Notes under the pieces: generated by a model
Told to the model about the DNA's origin: nothing
What the model saw: the letters and a program-made list of their open reading frames with translations, nothing else
Database searches by the model: none
Part shown: positions 8,461 through 17,153 of the stretch, piece by piece
How the letters are laid out: every line of letters begins with the position of its first letter
Position numbering within the stretch: the stretch's first letter is position 1
NCBI GenBank assembly: GCA_017856375.1
Contig: JAFMFC010000003.1
Span: 1 to 51,178 of the forward strand
Reading direction: 5' to 3'
Length of the DNA stretch: 51,178 bases
DNA from: Ilumatobacteraceae bacterium
GTDB taxonomy: Bacteria; Actinomycetota; Acidimicrobiia; Acidimicrobiales; Ilumatobacteraceae
Translations under genes and position numbers: made by a program

Positions 8461-9653
8461 TGGCAACCACGATGACGACGGGTGGGGCATCGCTCACACC
8501 GGCACAGCGCCGTCGCGCCGTGCTCGATCGCAAGGGGTTGAGCGACAAGCGCCGATTGGCAACGAGCGCGCCGACGAAGACGTTCTATGTGTTGATGGCA
8601 GTGACGTCGATGTTGATCGTGTTCGGTCTGATGATGGTGTTGTCCTCGTCGTCGATCGTGGCCATCAACAGTGGCGGATCGCCGTGGTTCATGTTCGGCA
8701 AGCAGTTCATGTGGGCCAACTTCGGTCTGTTGGTGCTGCTTGCCGCGTACCGAATGCCATATCACCAGTGGCACAAACACGCGAAGCACCTCCTGTGGTT
8801 CGCCTACGGGTTGATGTTGGTGCCGTTCAGTCCATTCGGTATCACGATCAACGGAGCCCGCGCCTGGGCCGAGTTCGGTCCCATCCGATTCCAGCCTTCG
8901 GAGTTCCTGAAGATAGCCGTCATCATCTACTCGGCATCACTGCTGGGAAGGCGTCGCGGCGAAGTTGCCGACCACCGACGCACGTTCAAGCCGATTTTCC
9001 TGGTGTGGCTACCTGCTGCCGGCGCATGCATGGCTCAAAAAGATTTCGGCGCGGCGGTGGTCATCACCGTAATCATCGTCGCAGTGATGTTCATTGCCGG
9101 CATTCCACTTCGCTTGATCGGCGGCATGGCAAGTTTCGGACTTGCGGGTGCAGTAGTCGCGATTACGACGAGCTCGCGCATGCAAGAGCGAATCATGTCA
9201 TTTCTCGATCTGGAGGGCACGCGAGAAAAGGCTGGCTATCAGGTGTGGCAAGCGGTGCTGAGCATCGCCAATGGTGGCGTTGCCGGGGTGGGTGCGGGTG
9301 AAGGAACTGGCAAATGGGGATATGTGCCGTTGGCGCATTCCGACTTCATCTTCGCCATCATCGCCGAAGAGTTCGGGCTGATTGGCAGTCTGGGCGTGAT
9401 CGGCGGATTCCTCTTGCTCGCTCATTACGGCATCAGGACCGCGCTCGGAGCACGTGACCCGTTCGGTGCGGTACTCGCCGGTGGAATCACCACATGGCTG
9501 TGTGCTCAGGCGATCATCAACATCGGTGGAGTGGTTGGTGTGATGCCCGTGACCGGTCTGACATTGCCACTCATTTCATATGGTGGTTCGTCATTGCTCT
9601 TCACCATGGGCGCTGTCGGATTGCTGCTCAACGTTGCGCGCAACATGAAGTAG
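8460..9653 (+). CDS. ftsW: Septal peptidoglycan polymerase FtsW (SEDS family)
   Basis: FtsW is the SEDS glycosyltransferase that polymerises lipid II at the septum together with FtsI. The 397-residue protein has a basic N-terminal tail of about 40 residues, then about ten membrane helices. Family motifs are visible: FQPSEFLK, the extracellular loop WGYVPLAHSDFIFAIIAEE holding the catalytic aspartate, and GVMPVTGLTLPLISYGGSS near the end. The ATG at 8460 shares its A with the murD stop TAA and has GGAGG 8 nt upstream. It ends 34 nt before the murG ATG, the first real gap since ftsI. Confidence 0.95.
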   Translation: MATTMTTGGASLTPAQRRRAVLDRKGLSDKRRLATSAPTKTFYVLMAVTSMLIVFGLMMVLSSSSIVAINSGGSPWFMFGKQFMWANFGLLVLLAAYRMPYHQWHKHAKHLLWFAYGLMLVPFSPFGITINGARAWAEFGPIRFQPSEFLKIAVIIYSASLLGRRRGEVADHRRTFKPIFLVWLPAAGACMAQKDFGAAVVITVIIVAVMFIAGIPLRLIGGMASFGLAGAVVAITTSSRMQERIMSFLDLEGTREKAGYQVWQAVLSIANGGVAGVGAGEGTGKWGYVPLAHSDFIFAIIAEEFGLIGSLGVIGGFLLLAHYGIRTALGARDPFGAVLAGGITTWLCAQAIINIGGVVGVMPVTGLTLPLISYGGSSLLFTMGAVGLLLNVARNMK

Positions 9654-9665
9654 GCCCATCCCGCT

Positions 9666-9687
9666 CGTGCCGTACTATTGCGGCACG
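9666..9687 (+). promoter_or_regulatory. Hairpin and -10 box directly before murG
   Basis: CGTGCCG (9666-9672) and CGGCACG (9681-9687) form a perfect 7-bp stem with an 8-nt loop that ends just before the murG ATG. The loop begins with TACTAT (9673-9678), a TANNNT -10 box 9 nt from the start codon. Two readings are possible: an internal leaderless promoter, or a stem that modulates translation of murG in the long operon transcript. Confidence 0.45.
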
Positions 9688-10830
9688 ATGTCGAGTGGTG
9701 CAATCCGGCAAACCCGGTCCCAGACCTATGCGGTAATCACGGGCGGGGGCACCGCCGGGCACGTGTTTCCTGCGCTGGCGATTGCCGAGTTATTGATCGA
9801 GGCTGGTCAGGATCGTGACTCGTTGCTGTTCGTTGGATCCCGCCGCGGACCTGAAACGGAGCTGGTTCCGGCGGCCGGTTTGCGAGGGCGTTGGTACGAC
9901 GTGCGGGGAGTGCGTCGGTCGTTCACGCCTACGGCGATCGGGGCTTCGTTGAAAGCTGTCGCACTGATCGTTGGTGCAACGTTGTCCTGCTGGGCTCTGT
10001 TGCGCAAGGAACGTCCACGGGTGGTCGTCAGTGTCGGTGGATACGCGAGCATGCCCGCAACGATCGCGGCACTGCTAACGAAGACGCCTGTGGTGACCTG
10101 TTCGTACGATTTGCGGCCGGGGTGGGCGACCAAACTGCAAGCCCGTTGGGCTCGTTGTACCGCAGTCGCCTACCTTCCCTCGGCATTGCCGCGAGCGGAA
10201 CTAGCGGGTGCACCCGTTCGGCGAGCCATCAGGCAGATAGCGGATCGCGCGGACAAGTCGTCGATGAAGGCAGCGCTTGGTTTCCCGACATCGAAATCGC
10301 TCGTGGTGGTGATGGGCGGCTCGCTGGGAAGTGCGTTGTTGAACGGGATCGCCGAGAACTTGCGGAAGAATCTGGACGAGTCGACCTCGATCCTTCATTT
10401 GTGTGGTGATCGTTACTTCGATCCGTTGGCGGAGAATGAGTTTCGAACAATCGATGGCGTGGTTAGTTTTCGGAGATTGGCACGTGCATCAGACATGGCA
10501 CTCGTATATGGCGCGTGTGACTTGATGGTGATGCGAGGTGGAGCGAGTTCCATCGCCGAGATTGCAGTCGCGGGAGTGGCGAGCGTGATTGTGCCATGGA
10601 AGGACGCGGCTGAGGATCATCAAACGATGAACGCTCGCTTGCTGGCTGATCATGGAGCCGCAATCATGGTCGCGGAAAATAGGGAGACCTCTGAGCGTGT
10701 AGTCAATGAAGTACGCCGATTGTTGGCAGATCATCCTGCGCGAGCTTCGATTGCCCGAATCGCCCACGACCTGGGCGAAGTTCATCGGCATCCGAGACTT
10801 GTCGAAATCATCCAGGTGGCAGCTGCGTGA
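9688..10830 (+). CDS. murG: Lipid II synthase MurG (GlcNAc transferase)
   Basis: MurG transfers GlcNAc from UDP-GlcNAc to lipid I at the cytoplasmic membrane face, producing lipid II. The 380-residue GT28 enzyme begins with the TGGGTAGHVFPALAIAE glycine-rich loop. It continues with GGYASMPATIAA in the acceptor domain and has GGSLGS and RGGASSIAEIAVAGVASVIVPWKDAAEDHQTMNA in the UDP-GlcNAc domain. I prefer ATG 9688; a GTG at 9667 would add seven residues encoded by the hairpin. The stop overlaps the murC GTG by 4 nt. Confidence 0.95.
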   Translation: MSSGAIRQTRSQTYAVITGGGTAGHVFPALAIAELLIEAGQDRDSLLFVGSRRGPETELVPAAGLRGRWYDVRGVRRSFTPTAIGASLKAVALIVGATLSCWALLRKERPRVVVSVGGYASMPATIAALLTKTPVVTCSYDLRPGWATKLQARWARCTAVAYLPSALPRAELAGAPVRRAIRQIADRADKSSMKAALGFPTSKSLVVVMGGSLGSALLNGIAENLRKNLDESTSILHLCGDRYFDPLAENEFRTIDGVVSFRRLARASDMALVYGACDLMVMRGGASSIAEIAVAGVASVIVPWKDAAEDHQTMNARLLADHGAAIMVAENRETSERVVNEVRRLLADHPARASIARIAHDLGEVHRHPRLVEIIQVAAA

Positions 10831-12185
10831 GCACACCTCGTTCGATACATGTCATGGGCGCTGGCGGACCCGGGATGAGTGCGCTCGCCCGGTTACTGCA
10901 TGAAATGGGACACCGAGTGACAGCATGTGACCTAAGAGTAAGTGAAGTTACGTCTCGACTAGAGCGAGACGGCATCTCGGTGATGCTGGGAAACGACGAC
11001 TCCCATGTGGGTGGCATCGACATCGTGACGTATTCCTCGGCAATGACCGTCGAACACCATGAGTTGCGCGCCGCACAGGCGCTCGGCGTGGCCACATATT
11101 CGCGAGCAGAAGCCTTGCGGATCGCTTGTAGTGCTAGGCCGACGATTGGTGTGGCGGGAACACATGGCAAGACGACCACTACGGCCATGCTGTCGGCGAT
11201 TTTGATTGCCTGTGGAAAGGATCCGTCGTATCTCATTGGCGGCGACACCGTGCTGCCAGGTTCGAATGCTCACTGGGGCGCCGGAGAAGTGCTGGTCGTT
11301 GAAGCGGACGAGAGCGACTCGACTCATCTGCAACTGCCGTTACGTGGGGCAATTGTCACCAACGTCGATCTCGACCATCTCGACAATTTCGGTTCGTTCG
11401 AGGAGATCTTGCGTAGCTTCGAACAATTCGTCGACTCGGTGGACGGTCCGGTGATGATCGGATACGACGATCCTCGTTCGCGTCAGCTGATGCGCGAGCG
11501 AGACGTGATGAGCTTCGGGGTCGAGGGTGGCGATTATCGAGCGGTCGACGTCGAATTGCGCCCTGGGCGAGCTTTCTTCAATCTCGAGCACGGTTCTGCC
11601 CGCTGTCGAGTCGAAATCGAACAGCGTGGGCTCCACAATGTCCGCAACGCTCTGGGTGCGATCTCCATGGCTCATCGATGGGGAGTCGATCTCGACGAGG
11701 CGTGCGCTGCAATCCGGAATTTTCAGGGTGTAGCGCGTCGCTTCGATGTGCGCGGGTCGGCAAGGGGTGCGATGTTCGTCGACGACTACGCCCATCTGCC
11801 GGCAGAAATCGCTTCGACCTTGGCTGCGGCTCGCGCTGAGGCGGGCGACCGACGAATCATTGCCGTGTTCCAGCCGAATCGTTTCAATCGCATGGACAAG
11901 ATGAGTGCCGATTACCGGGATGCATTCGTCGAGGCCGACGTGACGGTGATCACCGAAATCTACGCTTCAGGTACCTTGCCTATCGAGGGAGTCTCAGGAT
12001 CATTGGTCGTCGATGCGATCCGCTCGGCTCACCCGAGCAGTGATGTCCGCTGGTGCCCCACACGCTCGAGATTGATCGATGAAGTTGTGGATGTCGTTGG
12101 TGAAGGTGACATCTGTATTTCGATGGGTTGTGGAGACATTGAACATTTGCCCGGCGAGGTGATGAAGAGGATCGGCATTTCGTGA
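10827..12185 (+). CDS. murC: UDP-MurNAc--L-alanine ligase MurC
   Basis: MurC joins L-alanine to UDP-MurNAc, the first stem-peptide step. The 452-residue protein has the N-terminal HVMGAGGPGMSALARLL nucleotide loop, the P-loop GTHGKTTTT at 111-119, EADESDSTHLQL and a DDYAHLPAEIASTL block. The last reads DDYAHHP in most MurC proteins, so one histidine is replaced by leucine here. It follows murG and precedes the MurB part of the fused gene, so the UDP-MurNAc steps are adjacent. Both ends overlap neighbours by 4 nt. Confidence 0.94.
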   Translation: MSTPRSIHVMGAGGPGMSALARLLHEMGHRVTACDLRVSEVTSRLERDGISVMLGNDDSHVGGIDIVTYSSAMTVEHHELRAAQALGVATYSRAEALRIACSARPTIGVAGTHGKTTTTAMLSAILIACGKDPSYLIGGDTVLPGSNAHWGAGEVLVVEADESDSTHLQLPLRGAIVTNVDLDHLDNFGSFEEILRSFEQFVDSVDGPVMIGYDDPRSRQLMRERDVMSFGVEGGDYRAVDVELRPGRAFFNLEHGSARCRVEIEQRGLHNVRNALGAISMAHRWGVDLDEACAAIRNFQGVARRFDVRGSARGAMFVDDYAHLPAEIASTLAAARAEAGDRRIIAVFQPNRFNRMDKMSADYRDAFVEADVTVITEIYASGTLPIEGVSGSLVVDAIRSAHPSSDVRWCPTRSRLIDEVVDVVGEGDICISMGCGDIEHLPGEVMKRIGIS

Positions 12186-14437
12186 ACGCTCATTCCGACG
12201 AGCTGGCGATTGCGGCACAACTACTCGGTCCGCGAGTGCGAACTGACGTGTCGATCGCTAATTTGACGACATATCGAGTAGGTGGGAACGCAGCACTGCA
12301 GTTCCATGTCGAGTCTCTCGCAGATTTGTGGCATGTGTCGATGGTGTTGACCCAATGCGAAATCCCCGTCACCGTGATTGGTCGAGGCAGCAACGTTCTC
12401 GTGAGTGACGACGGATTCGCCGGTTTGGTACTGACCCTGGGTGACTTCGCCAATGAGGTGAGCATGCCCACCGGCAAGGGTGCGCCGGGAACTGCGGCGT
12501 CGGTGCGATTCGGCGGCGGCGTGGCGCTCCCGGTGGCGAGTAGGCAAAGCGTCGCGAACGGTCTTGCGGGATTCGAATGGGCGGTGGGTGTTCCAGGTTC
12601 GATCGGCGGAGCCGTGCGAATGAATGCTGGAGGACACGGTTCGGACATGGCGAGCAACTTGTCGTCGGTGCGGCTCTTTCATCTGCGCAAGGGAATTGAC
12701 TGCCAGGTCGCGGCACTCGATCTTGGTTTACGTTTTCGCGGCTCGGCATTGACCGACGACCACATTGTGCTGTCCGCCGATTTGCGCCTCACATGGGCCG
12801 AATCTGCGGAAGAAGGCGACTCGCGTATCGCTGAGATCGTTCGCTGGCGGCGGGAGAATCAGCCCGGCGGCCAGAATGCGGGGTCGGTCTTTGTCAACCC
12901 CGAACCGGGGAAGGTTTCGGCCGGAGCGCTGATTGATCAGCTCGGATTGCGTGGTTTACGAATTGGTACCGCGAGCATTTCGGAGAAACACGCCAACTTC
13001 ATTCAGGCAGATGAAGGTGGCAAGGCAATCGACGTGGTGCGGTTGATGGCCGAGGTCAAGCTGCGGGTGCGCGAGGCGCATGGTTATCAGTTGCGTAGCG
13101 AGATCCGACTTCTTGGCTTTTCGCTTACCGGTGACGAGCGCCTCGACGCGTTGCTGACGAGCGAAGCCGACACGGATGTCGCCACGATTCGTCTGGAACA
13201 GGCGATCGATCGTGAATCGGCGGGCACGCGCGATGGGTCGATCCCCGTGGAAGCGCTCGAAAGTCAGCTCGCCGGATCGATCGCCCAGAGTGGGGTCGAT
13301 CCGCTCGCACTTGCCGAATTGCAGCAGGTGTTCCTCGGTGATCAAACGGGTGAAGTGTCGATTCCCGACGACGGAGATGCTTCAGTGGTCGAGACGGACG
13401 CGGAGGTTGCCGAAGCCAAGCACGCTCTGGACGAATCTGTGTCGGAGCCAGCAGACCAACTCGAGGATGACTCGCTGGTTGCATCGAACGCGGTGTCCGG
13501 CACCGGATCGAGCGCGCGCATTGTGATCGTCGACGACGATCTCCGTCAGTCAACGGAAATCGACTTCCCTCAGGATTTGCAGGCGCAGTCGGTAAACGTT
13601 GCACCAACTTCACAGCGCGTGATCATCACCGACGACTCTCTCAACGAAGAAGGTGAATTGGTTTCGACGTTGGTCGATCGCAGTACGCCGAGTAGCTGGC
13701 GCATGTTGCTGCGTCGTGTAGTGAAGCGACCTGCAGTGCGCAACCGCCGCAAGACCGTCCTGTACTCCGTGTTGGGTTTGGCGGGAAGTCTTGTGTTCGT
13801 GTTGATCGTCTTGGCTTCTCCACTCGTCGCAGTGAGCAGAGTGGAAATCGAAGGCGTTACATACGCGGACAAGGCGTTGATCGATTCCGTGGCCGAGTCG
13901 ATGATGGGAACGTCGGTGTTGACGGTGGATACGGATGCAGCGCAGCGTCGACTCGAATCAGATCCGTGGATCGGTGCGGTGCGTATACGCACCTATCTCC
14001 CGAATCGTGTGGTGATTGAGATCCGCGAGCGTCAACCTGCGGCATGGTTCGTAGGGGTGGACAATCGGGCGCGAGTCATCGATGTCGAGGGGCGAGTGCT
14101 GGCGGTGGTCGACGGGCGACCAACTAGGTACTTGTGGGTGGAAGGAACGGGACCCAATTTGGTTTCGGGGTCGATCGCCGACCCCTCGTATCGGGCTGCT
14201 GCCCAATTGGCCCTTTCATTACCGGCCGAACTCGAGCCCATCGTGGAAAAACTCGGTGTCTCGGGTGCAGGCGATGTGGTCATGACCCTGACCACGGGGA
14301 CTCTCGTCAATTTCGGCCAACCCGTGGACATGCGCAACAAGTTGGTCAATGTGGTGGTCCTGGTGCGCCGCCAGGATCCCAACAAGATCCTGTCCATAGA
14401 TGTCTCGGCTGGTACCCCCGTCGTGGAATCGAATTGA
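12182..14437 (+). CDS. murB: MurB-FtsQ fusion protein
   Basis: One uninterrupted 751-codon frame encodes two proteins that are normally separate. Residues about 1-315 are UDP-N-acetylenolpyruvoylglucosamine reductase: YRVGGNA, VIGRGSNVLVSD (65-76), GVPGSIGGAVRMNAGG (136-151), the proton-donor serine in NAGSVFVNP (232-240), and KHANFIQ. Residues 316-515 form an acidic, low-complexity linker. Residues about 525-547 are a membrane helix preceded by basic residues, followed by a POTRA-like VSRVEIEGVTY... domain and an FtsQ beta domain (about 551-751). MurB needs FAD and NADPH in the cytoplasm; FtsQ works outside the membrane, so the topology is consistent. The gene starts GTG at a 4-nt overlap with murC and precedes ftsZ. 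Confidence 0.92.
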   Translation: MNAHSDELAIAAQLLGPRVRTDVSIANLTTYRVGGNAALQFHVESLADLWHVSMVLTQCEIPVTVIGRGSNVLVSDDGFAGLVLTLGDFANEVSMPTGKGAPGTAASVRFGGGVALPVASRQSVANGLAGFEWAVGVPGSIGGAVRMNAGGHGSDMASNLSSVRLFHLRKGIDCQVAALDLGLRFRGSALTDDHIVLSADLRLTWAESAEEGDSRIAEIVRWRRENQPGGQNAGSVFVNPEPGKVSAGALIDQLGLRGLRIGTASISEKHANFIQADEGGKAIDVVRLMAEVKLRVREAHGYQLRSEIRLLGFSLTGDERLDALLTSEADTDVATIRLEQAIDRESAGTRDGSIPVEALESQLAGSIAQSGVDPLALAELQQVFLGDQTGEVSIPDDGDASVVETDAEVAEAKHALDESVSEPADQLEDDSLVASNAVSGTGSSARIVIVDDDLRQSTEIDFPQDLQAQSVNVAPTSQRVIITDDSLNEEGELVSTLVDRSTPSSWRMLLRRVVKRPAVRNRRKTVLYSVLGLAGSLVFVLIVLASPLVAVSRVEIEGVTYADKALIDSVAESMMGTSVLTVDTDAAQRRLESDPWIGAVRIRTYLPNRVVIEIRERQPAAWFVGVDNRARVIDVEGRVLAVVDGRPTRYLWVEGTGPNLVSGSIADPSYRAAAQLALSLPAELEPIVEKLGVSGAGDVVMTLTTGTLVNFGQPVDMRNKLVNVVVLVRRQDPNKILSIDVSAGTPVVESN

Positions 14438-14514
14438 AGGCTCGAATTCGTGATGTACGGTGCAACGGATCAAATGTGCAAGGCTTAAGGCTCAACAAGA
14501 CAGCCAATCGAGGG

Positions 14515-14541
14515 TCAACCTCAGGCGGTGGTCGAGGTTGA
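14515..14541 (+). promoter_or_regulatory. Hairpin in the ftsZ leader
   Basis: TCAACCTC (14515-14522) and GAGGTTGA (14534-14541) are perfect inverted repeats with an 11-nt loop. They lie 6 nt upstream of the ftsZ Shine-Dalgarno AAGGAG (14548-14553). The element may affect ftsZ translation or transcript stability. There is no T-run, so a terminator is unlikely. Confidence 0.4.
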
Positions 14542-14560
14542 TTTCCAAGGAGAGTGGACG

Positions 14561-15634
14561 ATGACAGGTGGACCGCAGAACTTCCTCGCAGTGATCAAGG
14601 TGATCGGTGTGGGCGGCGCGGGCGTGAATGCCGTGAACAGGATGATCGACGCCGGCCTGAAGGGTGTCGAATTCGTGGCGGTGAACACCGACGCGCAGGC
14701 GCTGTTGATGAGCGACGCCGACTTCAAGATCGACATTGGTCGTGAGGTGACTCGTGGTCTTGGCGCAGGAAGCGATCCGGAAGTTGGACGTGAGGCGGCT
14801 GAAGCGAGCCGCGATGACATCGAAGAAATGATTGGTCAGTCTGACATGGTGTTCATCACGGCAGGCGAGGGCGGCGGTACTGGTACCGGCGCAGCTCCGG
14901 TCATCGCGGAGATTGCACGTCAGGCGGGAGCGCTGACGGTGGGAATCGTGACTCGTCCGTTCAATTTCGAAGGTCGTAAGCGCGCGCTGCAGGCTGAGAG
15001 TGGCATCGCGAAGCTGAAGGAGAAGGTCGACACGTTGATCGTCATCCCGAACGAGCGACTGCTGAGCATCGCCACCGACAAGACCAGCTTGCTGGATGCA
15101 TTCAAGAAAGCTGATGAGGTCTTGTTGCAGGGAGTCTCTGGAATCACGGGCTTGATCACCACTCCTGGATTGATCAACACCGACTTTGCAGACGTCAAGA
15201 CCGTGTTGAAGAGTGCCGGTACGGCATTGATGGGAATTGGTCGTGGCAATGGCGACAACAGGGCTCTCAGTGCGGCCAATGCGGCAATCAACTCGCCACT
15301 GCTCGAGTCGTCCATCGAAGGCGCGCGCGGCATCTTGTTGAACATCGCCGGTCCATCCGACATGGGCTTGTTCGAGGTCAATGCCGCTGCGGAAATCGTT
15401 CACGGTGTGGCCCATCCCGACGCCAACATCATCTTCGGCACGTCTATCGACGACGATCTCGAGGACGAGATGCGCGTGACCGTGATCGCCGCAGGTTTCG
15501 ATCGCGTCGAGCACGTTCCTGTGCGTCGAGCCGATGGTCGTGGTGAACAGAAGCCGAGTCGGTTGAAGGAATTGTTCGGTGGTCCGGACGATCTCGGCGA
15601 CGACGACCTCGATGTTCCGTCCTTCCTGAAGTAA
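14561..15634 (+). CDS. ftsZ: Cell division GTPase FtsZ
   Basis: FtsZ is the tubulin homologue that polymerises into the Z-ring. The 357-residue protein contains [17 protein letters not shown], the NTDAQAL loop, the tubulin signature [10 protein letters not shown], the T7 loop region with [11 protein letters not shown], and the C-terminal peptide [10 protein letters not shown] that binds partners such as SepF. I chose ATG 14561 for its AAGGAG site and because an in-frame GTG at 14528 adds residues unlike FtsZ. No ftsA is present, in line with SepF acting as membrane tether in Actinobacteria. Confidence 0.97.
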   Translation: MTGGPQNFLAVIKVIGVGGAGVNAVNRMIDAGLKGVEFVAVNTDAQALLMSDADFKIDIGREVTRGLGAGSDPEVGREAAEASRDDIEEMIGQSDMVFITAGEGGGTGTGAAPVIAEIARQAGALTVGIVTRPFNFEGRKRALQAESGIAKLKEKVDTLIVIPNERLLSIATDKTSLLDAFKKADEVLLQGVSGITGLITTPGLINTDFADVKTVLKSAGTALMGIGRGNGDNRALSAANAAINSPLLESSIEGARGILLNIAGPSDMGLFEVNAAAEIVHGVAHPDANIIFGTSIDDDLEDEMRVTVIAAGFDRVEHVPVRRADGRGEQKPSRLKELFGGPDDLGDDDLDVPSFLK

Positions 15635-15655
15635 CTAGTCGCACGAGAACCGCTC

Positions 15656-16306
15656 GTGATCGACGAGTCGGTGGTTCGCGAGAACCTGCAGCGCATTCGT
15701 GAGCGAATCGCAAGCGCGGGTGGAACGAACGTCAAGGTCGTGGCAGTGACGAAGTCGCTTCCAGCTAGCGCATGGACGGTGGCAAGTGCCGTGGGCTGCG
15801 ACGCGATTGGAGAAAACTACGCCCAGGAGATCACGTCGAAGTCGGTTGCTGTGGCTAACCATGTGCCGGTTCATTTCATCGGGCAGCTGCAGTCGAACAA
15901 GGTGCGCCACTTGACCGGTCTGGTTGATGTCTGGCAAACGGTCGATCGGGAGTCGTTGCTGCGAGAGATTGTCAAGCGCGCTGAGGGATTAGATTCGCCG
16001 CGGATCTTCGTGCAGGTGAATACCACGAATGAGCTGAACAAGGGCGGTTGCGAGCCACGGGAGGCGCGGCGGCTCGTAGAGCTCGCACGTAGTTTGGGAT
16101 GTCGGGTGGACGGGGCGATGACCGTGGGGCCGACGAGTGCAGACGTGAAGGAGACTCGAGAGGCATTTGCGGTGTTGCGTGCCGTTGCGGACGATCTTGG
16201 ACTCGTCGAGCGGTCCATGGGAATGACCGGTGACTTGGAAATTGCCGTCGAGGAGGGCTCGACGATGGTGCGCATCGGCACGGCCCTGTTTGGTCAACGC
16301 CCGTAG
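15656..16306 (+). CDS. PLP homeostasis protein (YggS/PLPBP family)
   Basis: This 216-residue TIM-barrel protein binds pyridoxal phosphate and is thought to buffer free PLP and amino/keto acid pools. The PLP lysine is Lys33 in VAVTKS; other family blocks are GENYAQE, HFIGQLQSNKV, VQVNTTNE, GAMTVGPTS and MGMTGDLEIAVEEGSTMVRIGTALFG. It begins with GTG 21 nt after ftsZ. The family is commonly located between ftsZ and sepF in Gram-positive bacteria; the pgeF (yfiH) gene that often sits before it in Actinobacteria is missing. Confidence 0.92.
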   Translation: MIDESVVRENLQRIRERIASAGGTNVKVVAVTKSLPASAWTVASAVGCDAIGENYAQEITSKSVAVANHVPVHFIGQLQSNKVRHLTGLVDVWQTVDRESLLREIVKRAEGLDSPRIFVQVNTTNELNKGGCEPREARRLVELARSLGCRVDGAMTVGPTSADVKETREAFAVLRAVADDLGLVERSMGMTGDLEIAVEEGSTMVRIGTALFGQRP

Positions 16307-16319
16307 CGAGTCGGTGGAC

Positions 16320-16325
16320 TAAGGT
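16320..16325 (+). promoter_or_regulatory. Candidate leaderless -10 box of sepF
   Basis: TAAGGT matches TANNNT and ends 7 nt before ATG 16333. The same element contains AAGG, which could instead act as a ribosome site. It supports ATG 16333 over the in-frame GTG at 16324. Confidence 0.4.
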
Positions 16326-16332
16326 GACAGGG

Positions 16333-16884
16333 ATGTCGATGTTCAGGCGAGCCATGGATTATTTGGGCCTGGGTCCGGATGACGCCTATGACGATTACGA
16401 CGCCTCGGTGGCCGTCGAGCGGCCACAACGTGAACGCATGGGGCGTGAGCGCATGGGGCGTGAACCGATTCGTCGGACTCGACCAGAGCCGGAGCCGATC
16501 TACGACGATCAAGACGAATACGGCGACTACGCCGAGTACGAAGATCCGTCGATGCCGATGAGTCGAGCCTCACGTCGTGACGATTCGAGCGTCTCTGTCC
16601 GACCAAACGGTCGCCAGAGTTCGACGGTAAAACCTTTGGCTGCAATGTCGGTGGAGCCCGTCACGGTTCGACCGATCAAGTACGACGAAGCGCGCGACAT
16701 CGCCGACCTGGTGAAGTCGGGGCGTCCGGTGTTGATGGATATCGGCACTGCCGAAGAACCCACTGCTCGTCGCTTGATCGACTTCGTCAGTGGCCTCGTA
16801 TACGGGCTTGAGGGAACGTTGGAGAAGGTTTCTCCCGGCGTGTTCCTCATCAAGCCTCGAGGCGTACGCGTCGCACGCGGTTGA
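16333..16884 (+). CDS. sepF: Cell division protein SepF
   Basis: SepF anchors FtsZ to the membrane in bacteria without FtsA. The 183-residue protein has an amphipathic membrane-targeting N-terminus (MSMFRRAMDYLGLG), a long acidic and tyrosine-rich linker (about 15-100), and the SepF core at about 105-178 with VRPIKYDEARDIADLVKSG and a GLVYGLEGTLEKVSPGVFLIKP end. The linker contains a tandem 15-bp duplication (16430-16459) coding for ERMGR twice. GTG 16324 is an alternative start giving three more residues. It overlaps yggT by 4 nt. Confidence 0.93.
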   Translation: MSMFRRAMDYLGLGPDDAYDDYDASVAVERPQRERMGRERMGREPIRRTRPEPEPIYDDQDEYGDYAEYEDPSMPMSRASRRDDSSVSVRPNGRQSSTVKPLAAMSVEPVTVRPIKYDEARDIADLVKSGRPVLMDIGTAEEPTARRLIDFVSGLVYGLEGTLEKVSPGVFLIKPRGVRVARG

Positions 16885-17132
16885 CCGTGGCTCTCATCTG
16901 CTCGTTAATCAACCTGTACATCTTCGTGTTGTTCGTGCGCGTGGTTCTGTCGTGGTTTCCGATCAATCCCAACGGCCCGGTCGGCCAGGTTTCACGTCTC
17001 GTACATGCGGCCACCGATCCAGTGCTGGTGCCCGTGCGTCGGATGCTGCCGAACATGGGGCCACTCGATTTGTCGCCGATCGTGGTGTGGATCGTCTTGG
17101 GCATCATCGTGCCCACGCTGATCGGCTGCTGA
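16881..17132 (+). CDS. YggT-family membrane protein
   Basis: This 83-residue protein has two membrane helices (about 4-23 and 63-82) around a RVVLSWFPINPNGPVGQ segment and TDPVLVPVRRMLP, the hallmark of the YggT family. Family members are small membrane proteins of uncertain function found next to sepF; a division or osmotic role has been suggested. The start is TTG at 16881 (4-nt overlap with sepF) or GTG at 16887. In most Actinobacteria divIVA/wag31 follows; here ileS does. Confidence 0.88.
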   Translation: MTVALICSLINLYIFVLFVRVVLSWFPINPNGPVGQVSRLVHAATDPVLVPVRRMLPNMGPLDLSPIVVWIVLGIIVPTLIGC

Positions 17133-17141
17133 GCGCACTCG

Positions 17142-17147
17142 TACACT
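17142..17147 (+). promoter_or_regulatory. Candidate leaderless -10 box of ileS
   Basis: TACACT matches TANNNT and lies 6 nt before GTG 17154. There is no Shine-Dalgarno in the 21-nt gap after yggT, which supports a leaderless transcript. No clear -35 is visible. Confidence 0.55.
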
Positions 17148-17153
17148 GACGCC

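Noticed and set aside
14492-15514. A 340-codon open frame on the minus strand opposite ftsZ
   Set aside because: It covers ftsZ in antisense, with a composition rich in Asp, His and Arg and no family features.
16430-16459. Tandem 15-bp duplication in sepF as a mobile or regulatory repeat
   Set aside because: It encodes ERMGR twice in the disordered linker, so it is simply a coding micro-duplication.
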